Assembly (NCBI GenBank): GCA_027625915.1
Contig: JANTQA010000042.1
Coordinates: 4,042,001 to 4,106,000, forward strand
Origin: Anaeramoeba flamelloides
Taxonomy: Eukaryota; Metamonada; Anaeramoebidae
Direction: 5' to 3'
DNA: 64,000 nucleotides
Position numbers and translations under genes: made by a program. Below the pieces are notes generated by a model, which worked only from the letters and a program-made list of their open reading frames with translations, ran no database searches and was not told where the DNA came from. Below, piece by piece: positions 33,704 to 45,000 of the stretch. The first letter of the stretch is position 1, and each line of letters opens with the position of its first letter.

Positions 33704-36700
33704 ATGACAACACTTCAGGTTGATTTTAAAGTTGTTTTATTAGGATCTTCGAATGTAGGAAAAACGTCCTTGTTTGAAAGATTTTTACATAACTCATTTG
33801 CCACTGATTCCAAAACTGTAACATAAAATTCCGTCCAATTCAAATTTTACCAACTGAAATCGTAAAATAAAAGAAATAATTTTTTTTCTTCTTATACCTT
33901 TTCTCTGTTTGAATAATGATCACAAAATAATAAAAGACGATAGGTGTTTCCTTTGGTTTAAAAACGATCAAAGTAAATCAGTCTGAGATAGTAATGGGAT
34001 TATGGGTATCTATCTTTTTGCTCTTCGTATCTAAAATTTTACTTGCATTTTTTCAACTTTTTTTTTTCTAATTTGTTTTTTTTTTATTCTGGTTTCAAAA
34101 ACTAAACAACAAAACACATCGAAATGATAAAAAAAAAAAAAAATAGGACACAGCAGGACAAGAAAGATTTGAGTCTCTCTCTAAATTGTATTTCAGAAAA
34201 GCTTCTGCTGCAATTATTTGTTTTAGTAAATTCTTTCTTTTCTCAGATTCCAAAATGCTTAAAATTAAAAATCTCAACAAAACATCATTTGAAATTTACC
34301 TTTTCTTGTCTTATTTGAAACTTTTCTGAAATAGATCCAATGGAGAGACAAAGTTTTCAAAAAGCTAAATTTTGGCACAAAAAGCTTAATATAAATGAGA
34401 CAAATTGTTTGGTTTATTTCGTTGCAACAAAAGGTTTGTGTTTTTAGTTCTCATTTTTTAAAAAGTTCCTCTTCAAAATAAGAATCACAAACAGGTATTT
34501 TTTTTCAGAAACCTGTTCCTGTGTCGGATCCATAATGTTATTTTCCAAGAAGGTTGTGCTAAATTTGTTTTCAATTTCACAAAAAAATGTGTTTCTTCAC
34601 TCCTAAAAAAAAATTTCAAAATCGTCACAAATCTTTAAAAAAATAACATTTTCTCATTAGCTTGACGCCTATTGAGTTTTAGTGTGCAGTTAAAATTTTC
34701 AATTTACTGTTGTTTTTGAATTAATAAATGAAGGTTTGTATTTACTAGCATTTGAATAATACTTGTACACATATACAAAAATGATTTCTGAATTTTTCAT
34801 GTTTTTTTGATAAAATTGTGATTTTTTCATCAACAGTTATACTTTTCAGGTATTTCCCCCAAGAGTCAAGAAACTTGACAATATATTTGATGTTTTTAAG
34901 TGGCACTCTATTCCATTTTATCAACCATTGAAGATGTTTGGGGGTTGTTTGATTTTGGTAAAAGTATTTTCAGTTTTCTCTTGAACTTTCTACTCCAAAC
35001 TTCTTTCTTTCTTTTTTAAATATCATCGAGTGAGACTAAATAAACTCCATTTCAAAATCATTGGTCCATTAAAAATCAAATTTTGAAAATCAATATTTTT
35101 CTAAATTGAAGTTATCTATTATAATAAAAAAATTACTATTTTAATATTCAGTTCTATACTCTAGAAATATTTGTTTTTCATATAAAAATAAAATAGAAAA
35201 AAAGTAATAAAAAAAAATAAAAAAAAAATCGGGTATTTATTATGAAATTTAGCTTACATCAAATAAATGTCAAGTTTCTTAACTCTTGGGGGAAATACCT
35301 GAAAAGTATTACTGTTGATGAAAAAATCACAATTTTATCAAAAAAACATGAAAAATTAAGAAACCATTTTTGTAAATGTGTATAAACATAATAAAAGGGA
35401 AAACATTTTCATTTTAGTTTTTTTTCAATTATAAACAAAATTCAAAATTTTTAACAGAGTTAAAATGGCTCAAAGAACAACAATAATACAATTTGATTCG
35501 AATTGGAAACACATTTCATTTTTGTAAAATATGAAAATCATTTTTTCATCCTATAGTTATTTGTTTTCATTTCATTTATTGAATTACTTAACTTTCTTCG
35601 TTATTTCAATTTTTTTTTTTTTTGAATGATTGATATAGTTACAAAGTTGAGTTCTTTTAAAGAGAAGAATTCAAATAAAATAATTTTCATGGTATCTAAC
35701 AATTTGATAGATCAATATTCCTAATAGAAATTAAACAAATTTGCAAATGAATTTTTTTGTTTTGCTCTCTCCAAAATTTTAAACAGATCCATGATTTATT
35801 AGTATTGATAAGTTTTTATTTTTTGTTTTGTGAGTATTGTAATATATAAATAATTGTTAACATTTCAATTAGTGGATGAGTTCTAATTTAGTATTTCTTC
35901 TAGAATTTATTAAATAAAAAATTTTTTTACAAAGGGAATTTAAGTCTAAGGGCAACTAGAGCGTAATTTACACTTCTTCAAAAATAAAAAAATAAAAAAA
36001 ATAACCATTGTGGAAAAAAAGAGAAACTGGAAAAAAAGTGAAACACGGTTTTTAATTGGGAACCTTACTGAAAATTCAAAGTAAGATCAATGAAAAAAAG
36101 AATAAATAAATAAATAAAGACAAAATGAAGTATTCGCCACAATAACAGTTTTTTTAATACTATCTTTTGGTATGGGTTTTTATTTGGTTGATCAATTATT
36201 AAAAATATGTTCAAAAAATTGACTATTTTTGCTATCTCCAAAACTACACAAACAATTTCGATAAATCAAGTAGATTTAAATTGTGTTTGTTGGGTTGATT
36301 GAAAATAATATAATGAGTTATTATTTGAAGTTAATTGGTTTCTTATTTTTTATTGGTTTTATCTTTCATTTTCAGTAAGGTTCCCAATTATAAGCCGTGT
36401 TTCACTTTTTTTCCAAAACGATAAGATTTTTTTTTTTCAAAAATTGAATTTTGGTGTGTTAATAATTGTGAATTGGAGTTTAGATCAAAAATTACAACCT
36501 GTTTCTTTGAACACCCGATTAACATGAGAAAAATAAGGTTAATGAAGTGAAATTTTTTTCATGTTTGTTATGTAAATATCAGTAAAACCGTACAAATCCC
36601 TTCTTTACTTTTGCAAATAGAGTTTTTCATGAAGTAGAATGTAATTTGTATTCTATAAATTTGCTTGGGGTTTTTTAATGTTATGCTGGTATGTGGATAA

Positions 36701-39700
36701 TAAATGGGATAAAATTTCATCTCATTTTCATATTTTTTATTATTTTTCAAAATTCTTTAGTTTTGGAATTCTTATTTCACCCAAATTTCTACCAATATAT
36801 TTATTTAAAAGGGGTAAAACAAATAAATAGAAAGCACAAATTCCAATCTATTACTGGAAATATCTTATTTTGAAAAAGATAAATGAAAATAAAGTGAAAT
36901 TCTTTTCCCACTTATAATTCATTACCGTTATAATAAATTTATTTTTGGTGAACTAAGAATCCAATACTAAAGATTTTTGAAAAATAATGAAAAAAATGAT
37001 AAAGAGAATAATGTTTTTTATCAATTAAATCTAGTTTCTCAAAAATTAATTTTTTTTTTTTTTTTTTTCAAAAATAGAACAAAATAATCCACTTTCAGAA
37101 AATCAACATAAAATGATAAACAGAAATATAAATCTTTTTTAAACACTACGATTATTATATGAGTTATAAATTAATAAACCTGAATTTACAATTAACATAT
37201 AAACAATCCAACGAATTCATAAAAGAAATTATTTAAAGAACAATTCGTAAGGTTATCATCCTTTAGAATTATTCCCATATAAAATTATTACATAGAATAC
37301 CCCCCATTCTGAGTTTTAAAATATTATTTATTTATTTTTATTAAGGAAAAATAGAAGGTTAACTTCTCGTAAAATAGACTCAAATCAAAAAAAAAATCGC
37401 CATTTTTATGAAATATTAGATTTTAAATTGCAACTATCTAAAAAAATTATAAAAGTTATTTATAATTTGAAAAGATTTGGGGTTTTATTATTTTCGAATT
37501 ATAGCTTGAAGAAACTAATTCTTTTATTCCTGTTTTTCTATACACTTCTATTATTCTACGTGGGATATTTAAATTTAAAATCAGTTATATAAAGTTCAAA
37601 TAATCTATACTACTTATAGTTATCAAAAAAAAAAAAATATGAATATCTTGCAATTATAAAATTTAATCTATAGATTAGGATTTGTGTGCATAAAAAAAAA
37701 TAAAAAGATAAACTTTTTAATAACTAAACTCTTTTTCAAATAAAAGGGAAAAAGAAATTTTTAAGAATTATACATAATTGAATCAAATTAATTTTGGTAT
37801 CATTCTGAAATATAAGAAAGTCTTTAAAACATAAAAAAAAAAAAAAAAACACTCAGCTGAATATTTTAAAACTCATTAAAACAAAACAATAAAAATTAAA
37901 ATCTGGGACTGTCCATTCTATAGAAAAAATCGAAAAATTTGGATTAAAGTATTAATTCAAATAAACAAAAACAATAAGCAATTAAAGAATAATATTCTTG
38001 ATATTATTGGAAATAAAGAATCATTATTTATTTTATCATTAGTTAATGATAAAGAAATTTATGATTCTTTATTAAAATTTCAAAAAGAAATTTAGAAATT
38101 AAAAAAAAACTAACGTCTGTAAGAGGAAACTAATTTACTCCCTTCAAAATATAAATAAAAATAAAAATTAAAATTAAATATTTTAAAAATTGGTATGCAC
38201 TTTTATTTGAAATGAGAAATCCCGTTTTGTAAATTTTAGAGAAAAAAAATTATAAAATCAATAAAAGCCGTTAAACAGGGTGAAATGGGTAAAAGTTCTC
38301 AAAATTTTATTGATAATTCTTTACACGTCAAACTTTTGTTCTTTAAAGTCTCATTTTCAAGATAAAGCCGCTATTCATCTGGGTATTTTGTTGGAATTTT
38401 TTTTATTTTTATTTTCTTTTTTTACTTTGTTCCAAACACTAATCGAATAATGTTCTTTCTTTATTACTATATCTAGCTCATTAGAAATCAAACTTAAACT
38501 GATTCCATTTTTATATTTGACAGATTATTTCCAAATTGGATCTTCTTATCTTGTTTTTTCATTTCCCAAGTGTTCAATATCCATAAATAAAAAAACCAAA
38601 AATGAAAAAATAAAAATGAAAATCACCAATAATTAATTGTCTTATTAACAATCATATTTAATAGTATTGATGAATTGAGAGGTGTACCATTTTGTTTAAA
38701 GAAGAGTTTATATTAAAATAAAATTTATTAGTATAAGATCTTTTTGATTAAAAATTCTTTTTAAAAATCTTTTGCAATTGAAGTCAAAAAATATAATTTT
38801 CCAATAATATTTTTTTTTTCAAATTTAACTGAAAAAAAATTGAAAAGATGTTGTTTTTAAAGTCAAGCATGATATTTTAAAAAATTTTAATGATTATTTT
38901 AAATTAAATAATATATATTTCCAAATTTAGAATTAGTTATTTTCACTATTTAAGAATTATTTATTCATTTAATTGAAAAAATTGTTTTTTATTTTTTAAA
39001 AAAAAATTTAAAAAATGTCATTTGTTTTAATTAGAAACTAGCTAGATTTTCTAAACAAAAACAAAAATCAAAATAAAATAAAAACAAAATAAAACCTCTG
39101 CACTCAACACACGCTCAATATTAATGATCAATATTTTTTTACTTTTTTAGTTTTTTTAGATGAATGAATCCTTTTCAAAACTATTATTTATTATCTATAC
39201 AAGTTAATACCCTAAAGTAAAATTGAACCAAAATTCATTGGCCAAGTGTTTTAAAATTTTATAACATAAAATAAAAAGAACCAGCATATTCTGAATAGAG
39301 AGTTTACAAAATTATATTACTATAGTCATCACTAAATAAAGTAACACCAAGAATTTGAAATTATCCAACGCATATTATATTTACAAAGAATCATTATGAA
39401 TAATTACATAATATAAAATTATTTGATTTTTATAATTCAAAATTTTCAATTTTTTTATCTTATACTTTGGCAGTGTTAAGAAATAAGTTTATAAATTATT
39501 TTTAAAAAAAATTTTTTATTTTTTATGAAATACCATTTTTACAAGATTTTTATCGAAAATTCAAAACAAAATTTCTCTTTTTTTTTTTATTATTTTTCAT
39601 TCAAAAATAGTTGATCTAATTTCTTCCAAAGAAAACTGGGATGTTCCAAGAGAACAGGTCGATAATTTTACAAATAAAAATAATATAAAAACTTTTGAAA

Positions 39701-39837
39701 CAAGCGCAAAAGAAGGAATTGGGATAAATAATTTATTTGGTACAATTGCACAGGATTATTTGAAGAGAAATAACAATGAAGATTTTAATTCTTTAAATTT
39801 AACAAAACCCAATACTAATAGTAATTGTTGTCAATAA
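33704..39837 (+). CDS. Rab-family small GTPase, five exons, 5.2-kb last intron
   Basis: Exons 33704-33817, 33937-34005, 34147-34225, 34335-34433 and 39611-39837 (588 nt in all) encode 195 residues, the usual Rab length. All introns are GT-AG (119, 141, 109 and 5177 nt), and phases agree at every junction. G boxes in order: G1 GSSNVGKTSL (exon 1), switch-I Thr in TIGVSF (start of exon 2), G3 LWDTAGQERF (split by the exon 2/3 junction), G4 TKVD (completed across the long intron) and G5 ETSAKEG (exon 5). The C-terminus NSNCCQ has two cysteines suited to geranylgeranylation. Rabs recruit effectors to membranes in vesicle traffic; the subfamily is uncertain, with a loose resemblance to Rab5/Rab21-like members. 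G4 has Thr where Asn is usual, a substitution known in other GTPases. No single frame exceeds 75 codons, so ORF-based annotation would miss the gene. The long intron is loaded with transposon copies. Confidence 0.92.
34757..35392. mobile_element. Foldback family F, copy 1 (in Rab intron 4)
   Basis: Arms of about 130 bp (34757-34892 and 35258-35392) share ACAAAAATG.TTTCT.AA and TACTTTTCAGGTATTTCCCC blocks. The loop matches that of copy 2 (50545-51545) in the opposite orientation. A family I element (35043-35254) is inserted in the loop. Confidence 0.8.
35043..35254. mobile_element. MITE family I, copy 1 (nested in F)
   Basis: 212 bp with TA on both sides. Begins AACTCCATTTCAAAATCATT and ends TATGAAATTTAGCT. 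Copy 2 is at 54335-54547 (213 bp). Confidence 0.8.
35443..36476. mobile_element. Repeat family Q, copy 2 (split)
   Basis: Collinear with 19808-20461 up to about 35935, then resumes at about 36430. The interruption contains inverted-repeat element P. Confidence 0.6.
36027..36415. mobile_element. TIR element P (nested in Q copy 2)
   Basis: About 389 bp bounded by TGGAAAAAAAGTGAAACACG and its exact inverted form CGTGTTTCACTTTTTTTCCA. The arms are about 50 bp and highly matched (GGGAACCTTACTGAAAAT against ATTTTCAGTAAGGTTCCC), which suggests a recent insertion. Confidence 0.82.
37727..38708 (-). mobile_element. TIR element family J, copy 2 (with retroposed insert)
   Basis: 982 bp between TA dinucleotides. 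The termini AACTCTTTTTCAAATAAAAG and, inverted, TTTAAAGAAGAGTT match copy 1 (20503-21205). The extra length is the 257-bp insert at 37903-38159. The HTH-like stretch seen in copy 1 is decayed here. Confidence 0.68.
37903..38159 (+). mobile_element. Retroposon-like insertion with 15-bp target duplication
   Basis: Absent from J copy 1 and bordered in copy 2 by the direct repeat AATAAAAATTAAAAT (37888-37902 and 38160-38174). It ends in an A-rich tail. A long target duplication plus an A-rich 3' end is characteristic of LINE-mediated retroposition. An open stretch at about 37960-38090 reads NNILDIIGNKESLFILSLVN, possibly a LINE remnant; the family was not identified. Confidence 0.6.
38709..39610. 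other. Distal part of Rab intron 4
   Basis: AT-rich; ends in the acceptor CAAAAATAG at 39610. No further element was recognised. Confidence 0.5.
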
Positions 39838-42052
39838 AAATTCTAATATGGTTTTGTTTGTAATTTTTTTTTTACAAAAGATATTAAATATTTTCATATT
39901 TTTGTATTTTTTAAAGCAAAAAAACAAATTAAAAGATTATTAGAAATCAACAACAACCAAAAGCCATTTTTTTCTAAATAATATTTTTTGGGCAATATCT
40001 CGAAAGTTTTAACTTTTTTTTTTAAAAAAAAAAAAATAGTTATTCATTTTACATTTGCCTAATTTGATTATATTAAAACTATTTGAATAAATTATAAATT
40101 ATTTTTTAATCAAATCGACAATATTTTTATCTGAAATTATTTAATTTTCACGTGAATGAATAATAGAAATAACCATCGATACAAAAAATATTAATACAAA
40201 ATTAATAAAAATATCTATGAATTATCTTTTTAGCAATATGTAAATACGAACTAGTTTTTTTTTTTTTTTTTCTGAAATTATTCAATATTTAAGAAAATAT
40301 TAAGAAATTAAGATAAGTCCTAAATTCTAACTGAACAAAAAAAAAAAAATATCATATAATAAATGACTTTTTATTTTGAATTTTTACTTGGAAAAAAAAA
40401 CACATCTTTAATGTTTAATAAACACTAAAAATAAAAACCTTAAACAATATCATTGGTAATTTATTATTAACATTTTTTTTTTGGAAAATTTATAGTTTTT
40501 ACGGTATTTCTTTGATGAATAACAACTCTAATTTGAAGTCTATTAATTCATTCATTCCTAAAGAATAATAGATTGGTTGATTCTTATAAATAAAAAAAAG
40601 GTGACTTTTTTCATTTTGATTTGGCTACCACCTTTGAGTTAAATGGAGTTTATTTATATTATTATGTTCTTAGTAAATAAATTATAAACAATGAAACTTG
40701 TCTTAATATGCTTGTTAAAAATCAATTACAATGCAATAGTTGTTAAATTTTCTATTAAGATAAACCTATTTAAGAATTCGAAAAATAATAATATAAAACC
40801 ATGAAGATCAAAAAAAAATTAAAAATGAATTTTAAAAAAAGAATTAAAAGTAAGAAAATAAAACCAATAAGAATCTCAAAAAGATTATTTTCTTTTGATT
40901 TTAGAATCGGTTAGTGGGTTGACGTACCATTTACATTTGCAATACTTTATATTTTTGGAATAATCCTTTAATCTCAACTTATTATCACATTAGATATAAT
41001 ACATAAGAAATAGCCAGAACAATAAAAATCATTAAATACTATCTCTAGATATTAATGTTCTCTTTAGTTAAAACTTTTTCTTTACTTGGCTCAGGTTTAA
41101 AACAGTCAGTTAAATTCAATAGTTATTAAAAAGTTAAAACCTAAAATGATGGATCTCTGGTTGGTATTTCATCTTTTTTTATTTTATTTTTATTGATCTA
41201 AGTACAAATTGTTACTTTTAAAATTTTTGAATAAGTCAAATATGAGTAAGAGTATTATACAAGAAGTCAACAATTTCACTTTTTTTTTTAATTTATAATT
41301 GGTCAAGAAAATATTATCGGTTATTTAAGTTCTGGTTTTGTTTAATTTTTATCATAGAAAGTGCGTTGGTTTACTTCCAAATATTTAATTTTTTTCCAAC
41401 ATAAAATAAAATGCCAAAAAAGGAACGTTGAGATAGGAATAAAAGTTAAATAATTTAATATTTCTCAAAGTAGATAAGACAAATCAACTTAACATTCTAT
41501 TGGGAAATTTTATTTTATACTCTGAAATTAAAATGAATGTAAATTATTTTTAAGCAAGTACTTTGAATACTAAAAAGCAACTAAACACAGCAAAAGTAAA
41601 AAATTTTATCTTCATATCCTATTGGAAATATTAAAAAAGTGAAAATTTTGACTTTATGGTTGATGTCCCTTAATAAAATAAAACTCGCAATTGTTGAGAA
41701 AAGTCTTGGGAAGTAGGGGGTAGTTAGTAAAACAAAATAATTCTTCAAAATTGAAAAAAAAAAAAAAAAAAAAAAAAAATCTTTTATTTCAGATATTTCT
41801 AATATTAAAGAGTTTTTAGAAAAATAATTAACTTTATTCATTTAAACAAAGTAAATATATTACTAAATGAACCCACATACTGGTCAATTGGAAGATTAAT
41901 CAAATATGTCTACAAGTGGAAAAATATGGCTATCTACATCCGTGCATTCATGTATACGTACATACATATATGCATACACTTATTATATTTTCTACAAAAA
42001 AAAAAAAATAAATCCATTGTTTATTTTCGATTTATAAAATTGATTAACGTGA
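39838..42052. other. Convergent intergenic region, Rab 3' end to DUF547 3' end
   Basis: About 2.2 kb between two convergent genes. Contains a family B fragment (40470-40650), an A run (about 41756-41779) and a less AT-rich ACATACAT-type stretch (about 41930-41980). No gene was recognised. Confidence 0.5.
40470..40650 (+). mobile_element. MITE family B, right-end fragment
   Basis: Matches the last 180 bp of copy 1. Ends TTGAGTTAAATGGAGTT and is followed by TA. The left portion is missing. Confidence 0.7.
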
Positions 42053-45000
42053 TTATTTTTCTTTTTCATATATCCCGTTTTGATTAAATAGGAAAACAAT
42101 ATCACCAAGTTGATGATCAATTTTTTTATAGTTTTTTTTAAAGACATCTGTATATACTGGATTGATAAAAACATTTTGAGACCGAATCAAAGATAATTTG
42201 TTAAAAGTCTTGTTATCAGTAATTCTGAGAACTGATGAAATAAAATCAATAACTTTAGAATCTGTACCACCTAAATTATTTTTGTTCCATTGAAATAAAG
42301 TGGGTATTATTAATTTTGGGTGACTTGATTTAGTATGTGAAATTCGAAAGAATTTTTTCAAATATCTTCCACACAAATCAAATAATTCTTTATCTAAAAT
42401 ATCCCCGTGGTAAACAAACAAATCGGGGCTTATTAATTGCATGTTGGTAATAGCAAAAAAAGTATATGGTATAAACATTGTACCCATCAAAACCGAATCT
42501 CTTCTTGGGTCCTTTTTCGGAAAGTATCTTTTATTATCCTTTAAAATCCCTTGCATAATATCTTCTCTTGAATAATTCAATCCCATGACTGTATATTTAT
42601 AATCCTGATTATATTCCCTCAGATGGAAAAATGTCTCTGGGTGATCCTTGTTCACAATACAGGAATGCAAAAACAGGCAATTTGCGATATTGATCCAAAA
42701 GGCTAATTTTTCAGAAAGATTTAATTTGTTAAGATTAGCATTTTTTAATTCCCCACAAATTTGAATTCCATTTATATATTCTTTGGAATTCTCGATTTTG
42801 GCCCATTCTACAGGTAAAAAAATTAATTCAGTTTCCTGTTCATCGTCTTTCTCTTTCTCTTCACTTCCTTCATCATCTTCCACATCTAACATTCCCAATC
42901 CCGGTACAAAAATCTGTTTTTGTGCTTTCTTTTTTTCCTTCTTTTGCTTCTTTTCCTTCTTCTTTTTTTTAATTTCTTCTTCAATTTTGTTATTATCTTG
43001 GATATACTTTTCTCGAAGCCTTGATAATAACTTAAGTAATTCTTCCGCAATCAGAGTGGCCTTTCGCCGATTTTGACCCACTTTATAATTTTGATTCAAA
43101 ATTCCAATATCTTCTTCACCTTCATTATATTCATCGGTGACATACACTATAGATTGGGTAATTTTCATTGCCTTTTGTTTTTTGATTTGCTTATTTGAAA
43201 TATTATGCGATTTTGTATATACAGAAGATGATGCCTCTTTTAATTCATTTAATATAACTGCTATTTTCTTTTTTTTCTCTTCAAATTTTGAGGCATTTTT
43301 CGTCTTTGTTCCCTATTGAAGTAATAATTATTTCAATAATTATATCGTAGAATTAAAGATTTTTATTTTATTTTATTTTTTTTGAGTTAAAATATTTTGA
43401 CTGGATTTTTTTGAAAACGATGTGATAAAAAGTTGATGTAAACTCTTTTTCAGTCAAAGGTGCCCAGTTTTATTGAAGGTGTCGAACATATTCTATGAGT
43501 TTAATTCATTATTCTTCTCAAAATAAAATTTTATTTTTTTAAATCTGATCATTTTTTCTAATTTTGTAAAATTTTTTTCATTGTTTTTCTTTATTTTTCT
43601 TTTTCTTGATTTTTGTATCATTTTTTCTAATTTCATCAATTTTTTTTTTTTTTTTTTTTTTTTCTTCTTTGCTTTTTGCTTTTTATTTTTTTTAAAAAGT
43701 AAATTTGAAAAAATAAAAATCCTTTAAAACTACAAATTAACATTAAGAAAATTGAGGCTTTGTATTTTATTATAAAATTCATAAATTTACTATTTAAAAA
43801 ATCTTATTGTCAATAATTTTAATTTTCTTAAGAAATTGAGAAATTTTGGACTAGACGTTCCAATGAAAGGTCCCCAAAAATATATTTTTAACATTTTTTT
43901 TTTTTAGGAATTTAGGGTTTGTCCAGGTATTTCTATTATGAATCTCAATTCTAATCCGAAGTTTATTGTTTCTCTTAATTCTAAACAATTCTAATTTGGT
44001 TTATTTTATAAAAAAAAGTGAATTTTTCATTTATGGCTGGGCCGCTTTGAGTGAAATGGAGTTTATGTTATTTTTTTATTTTTTTTTTTAAAATAGTTTC
44101 GATAAACCTTTTCACCCTTGCTTCAAATGTTAATCCTTTAGATTATTTTTGGTTAAACAGTACAAGTTTGTTTAAATTTTTTCAATCATTAAAAAAACAT
44201 AACATTTAATTTTTTTTTCAAAATCAGATTGTCAAGAAAACCATAGAAGCTAATTTTTTGATTTTTCATACATGTAAATATATTCCATTTTCAATATAAA
44301 GGCCCAGTTTAATTGAAGAAATAAAAAATATTCTATGTGTGAATCCAATATTTTTCAAAATAAATTTTCAATTTTTAAGATTCGAACCATTTTTTCTAAT
44401 TTAGTCAATTTTGTTTTTTGTTGTTGTTTTTTGTTTTTTGTTTTTTTTAATCTATTCAAAAACAGTCAAACCGAAAAAAAAAAAGTTTGAAAATCCAAAT
44501 TAAAATTATGAAAAATGAAACCAAGTAATTTCCTTTCAAATAAATATATTTATTATATTAAAAAATCTTAGTGTTAAAGATTTCAATTTCAAAAAGAACA
44601 TGAAAATTTTTACACAAGATGTCCGAGTGAGGGTAGCCTGAAATTATTTTCACATTATATTTTTTTGGAAAATTTATATTTTGCTCATATAAATTGAAAA
44701 TATGATAATTTTTCATTTTGGAAATTGTTTTTTTAAGAGTAGAATTTAAATTTGAATCTCAATAGCTTGTTCTTTCCATATATTGTAAATCAAAAGATAA
44801 AATCTAAAACAAAAGTTAATCAAAATGAGTTTTATTTCCCAAAAGTTTTTTTAAAGTAAAATCAGAAAAATTTAATAAGTATTCCCATATCCAAGGAAAT
44901 AAACATAATAATAAATTGTGAAAAGTCCAAAAACCTTTTTTGATCTCTCTTAGAAAGTGGTAATCGGCTGTATTAACAAATAAAAGGTAATTGCATTTGA

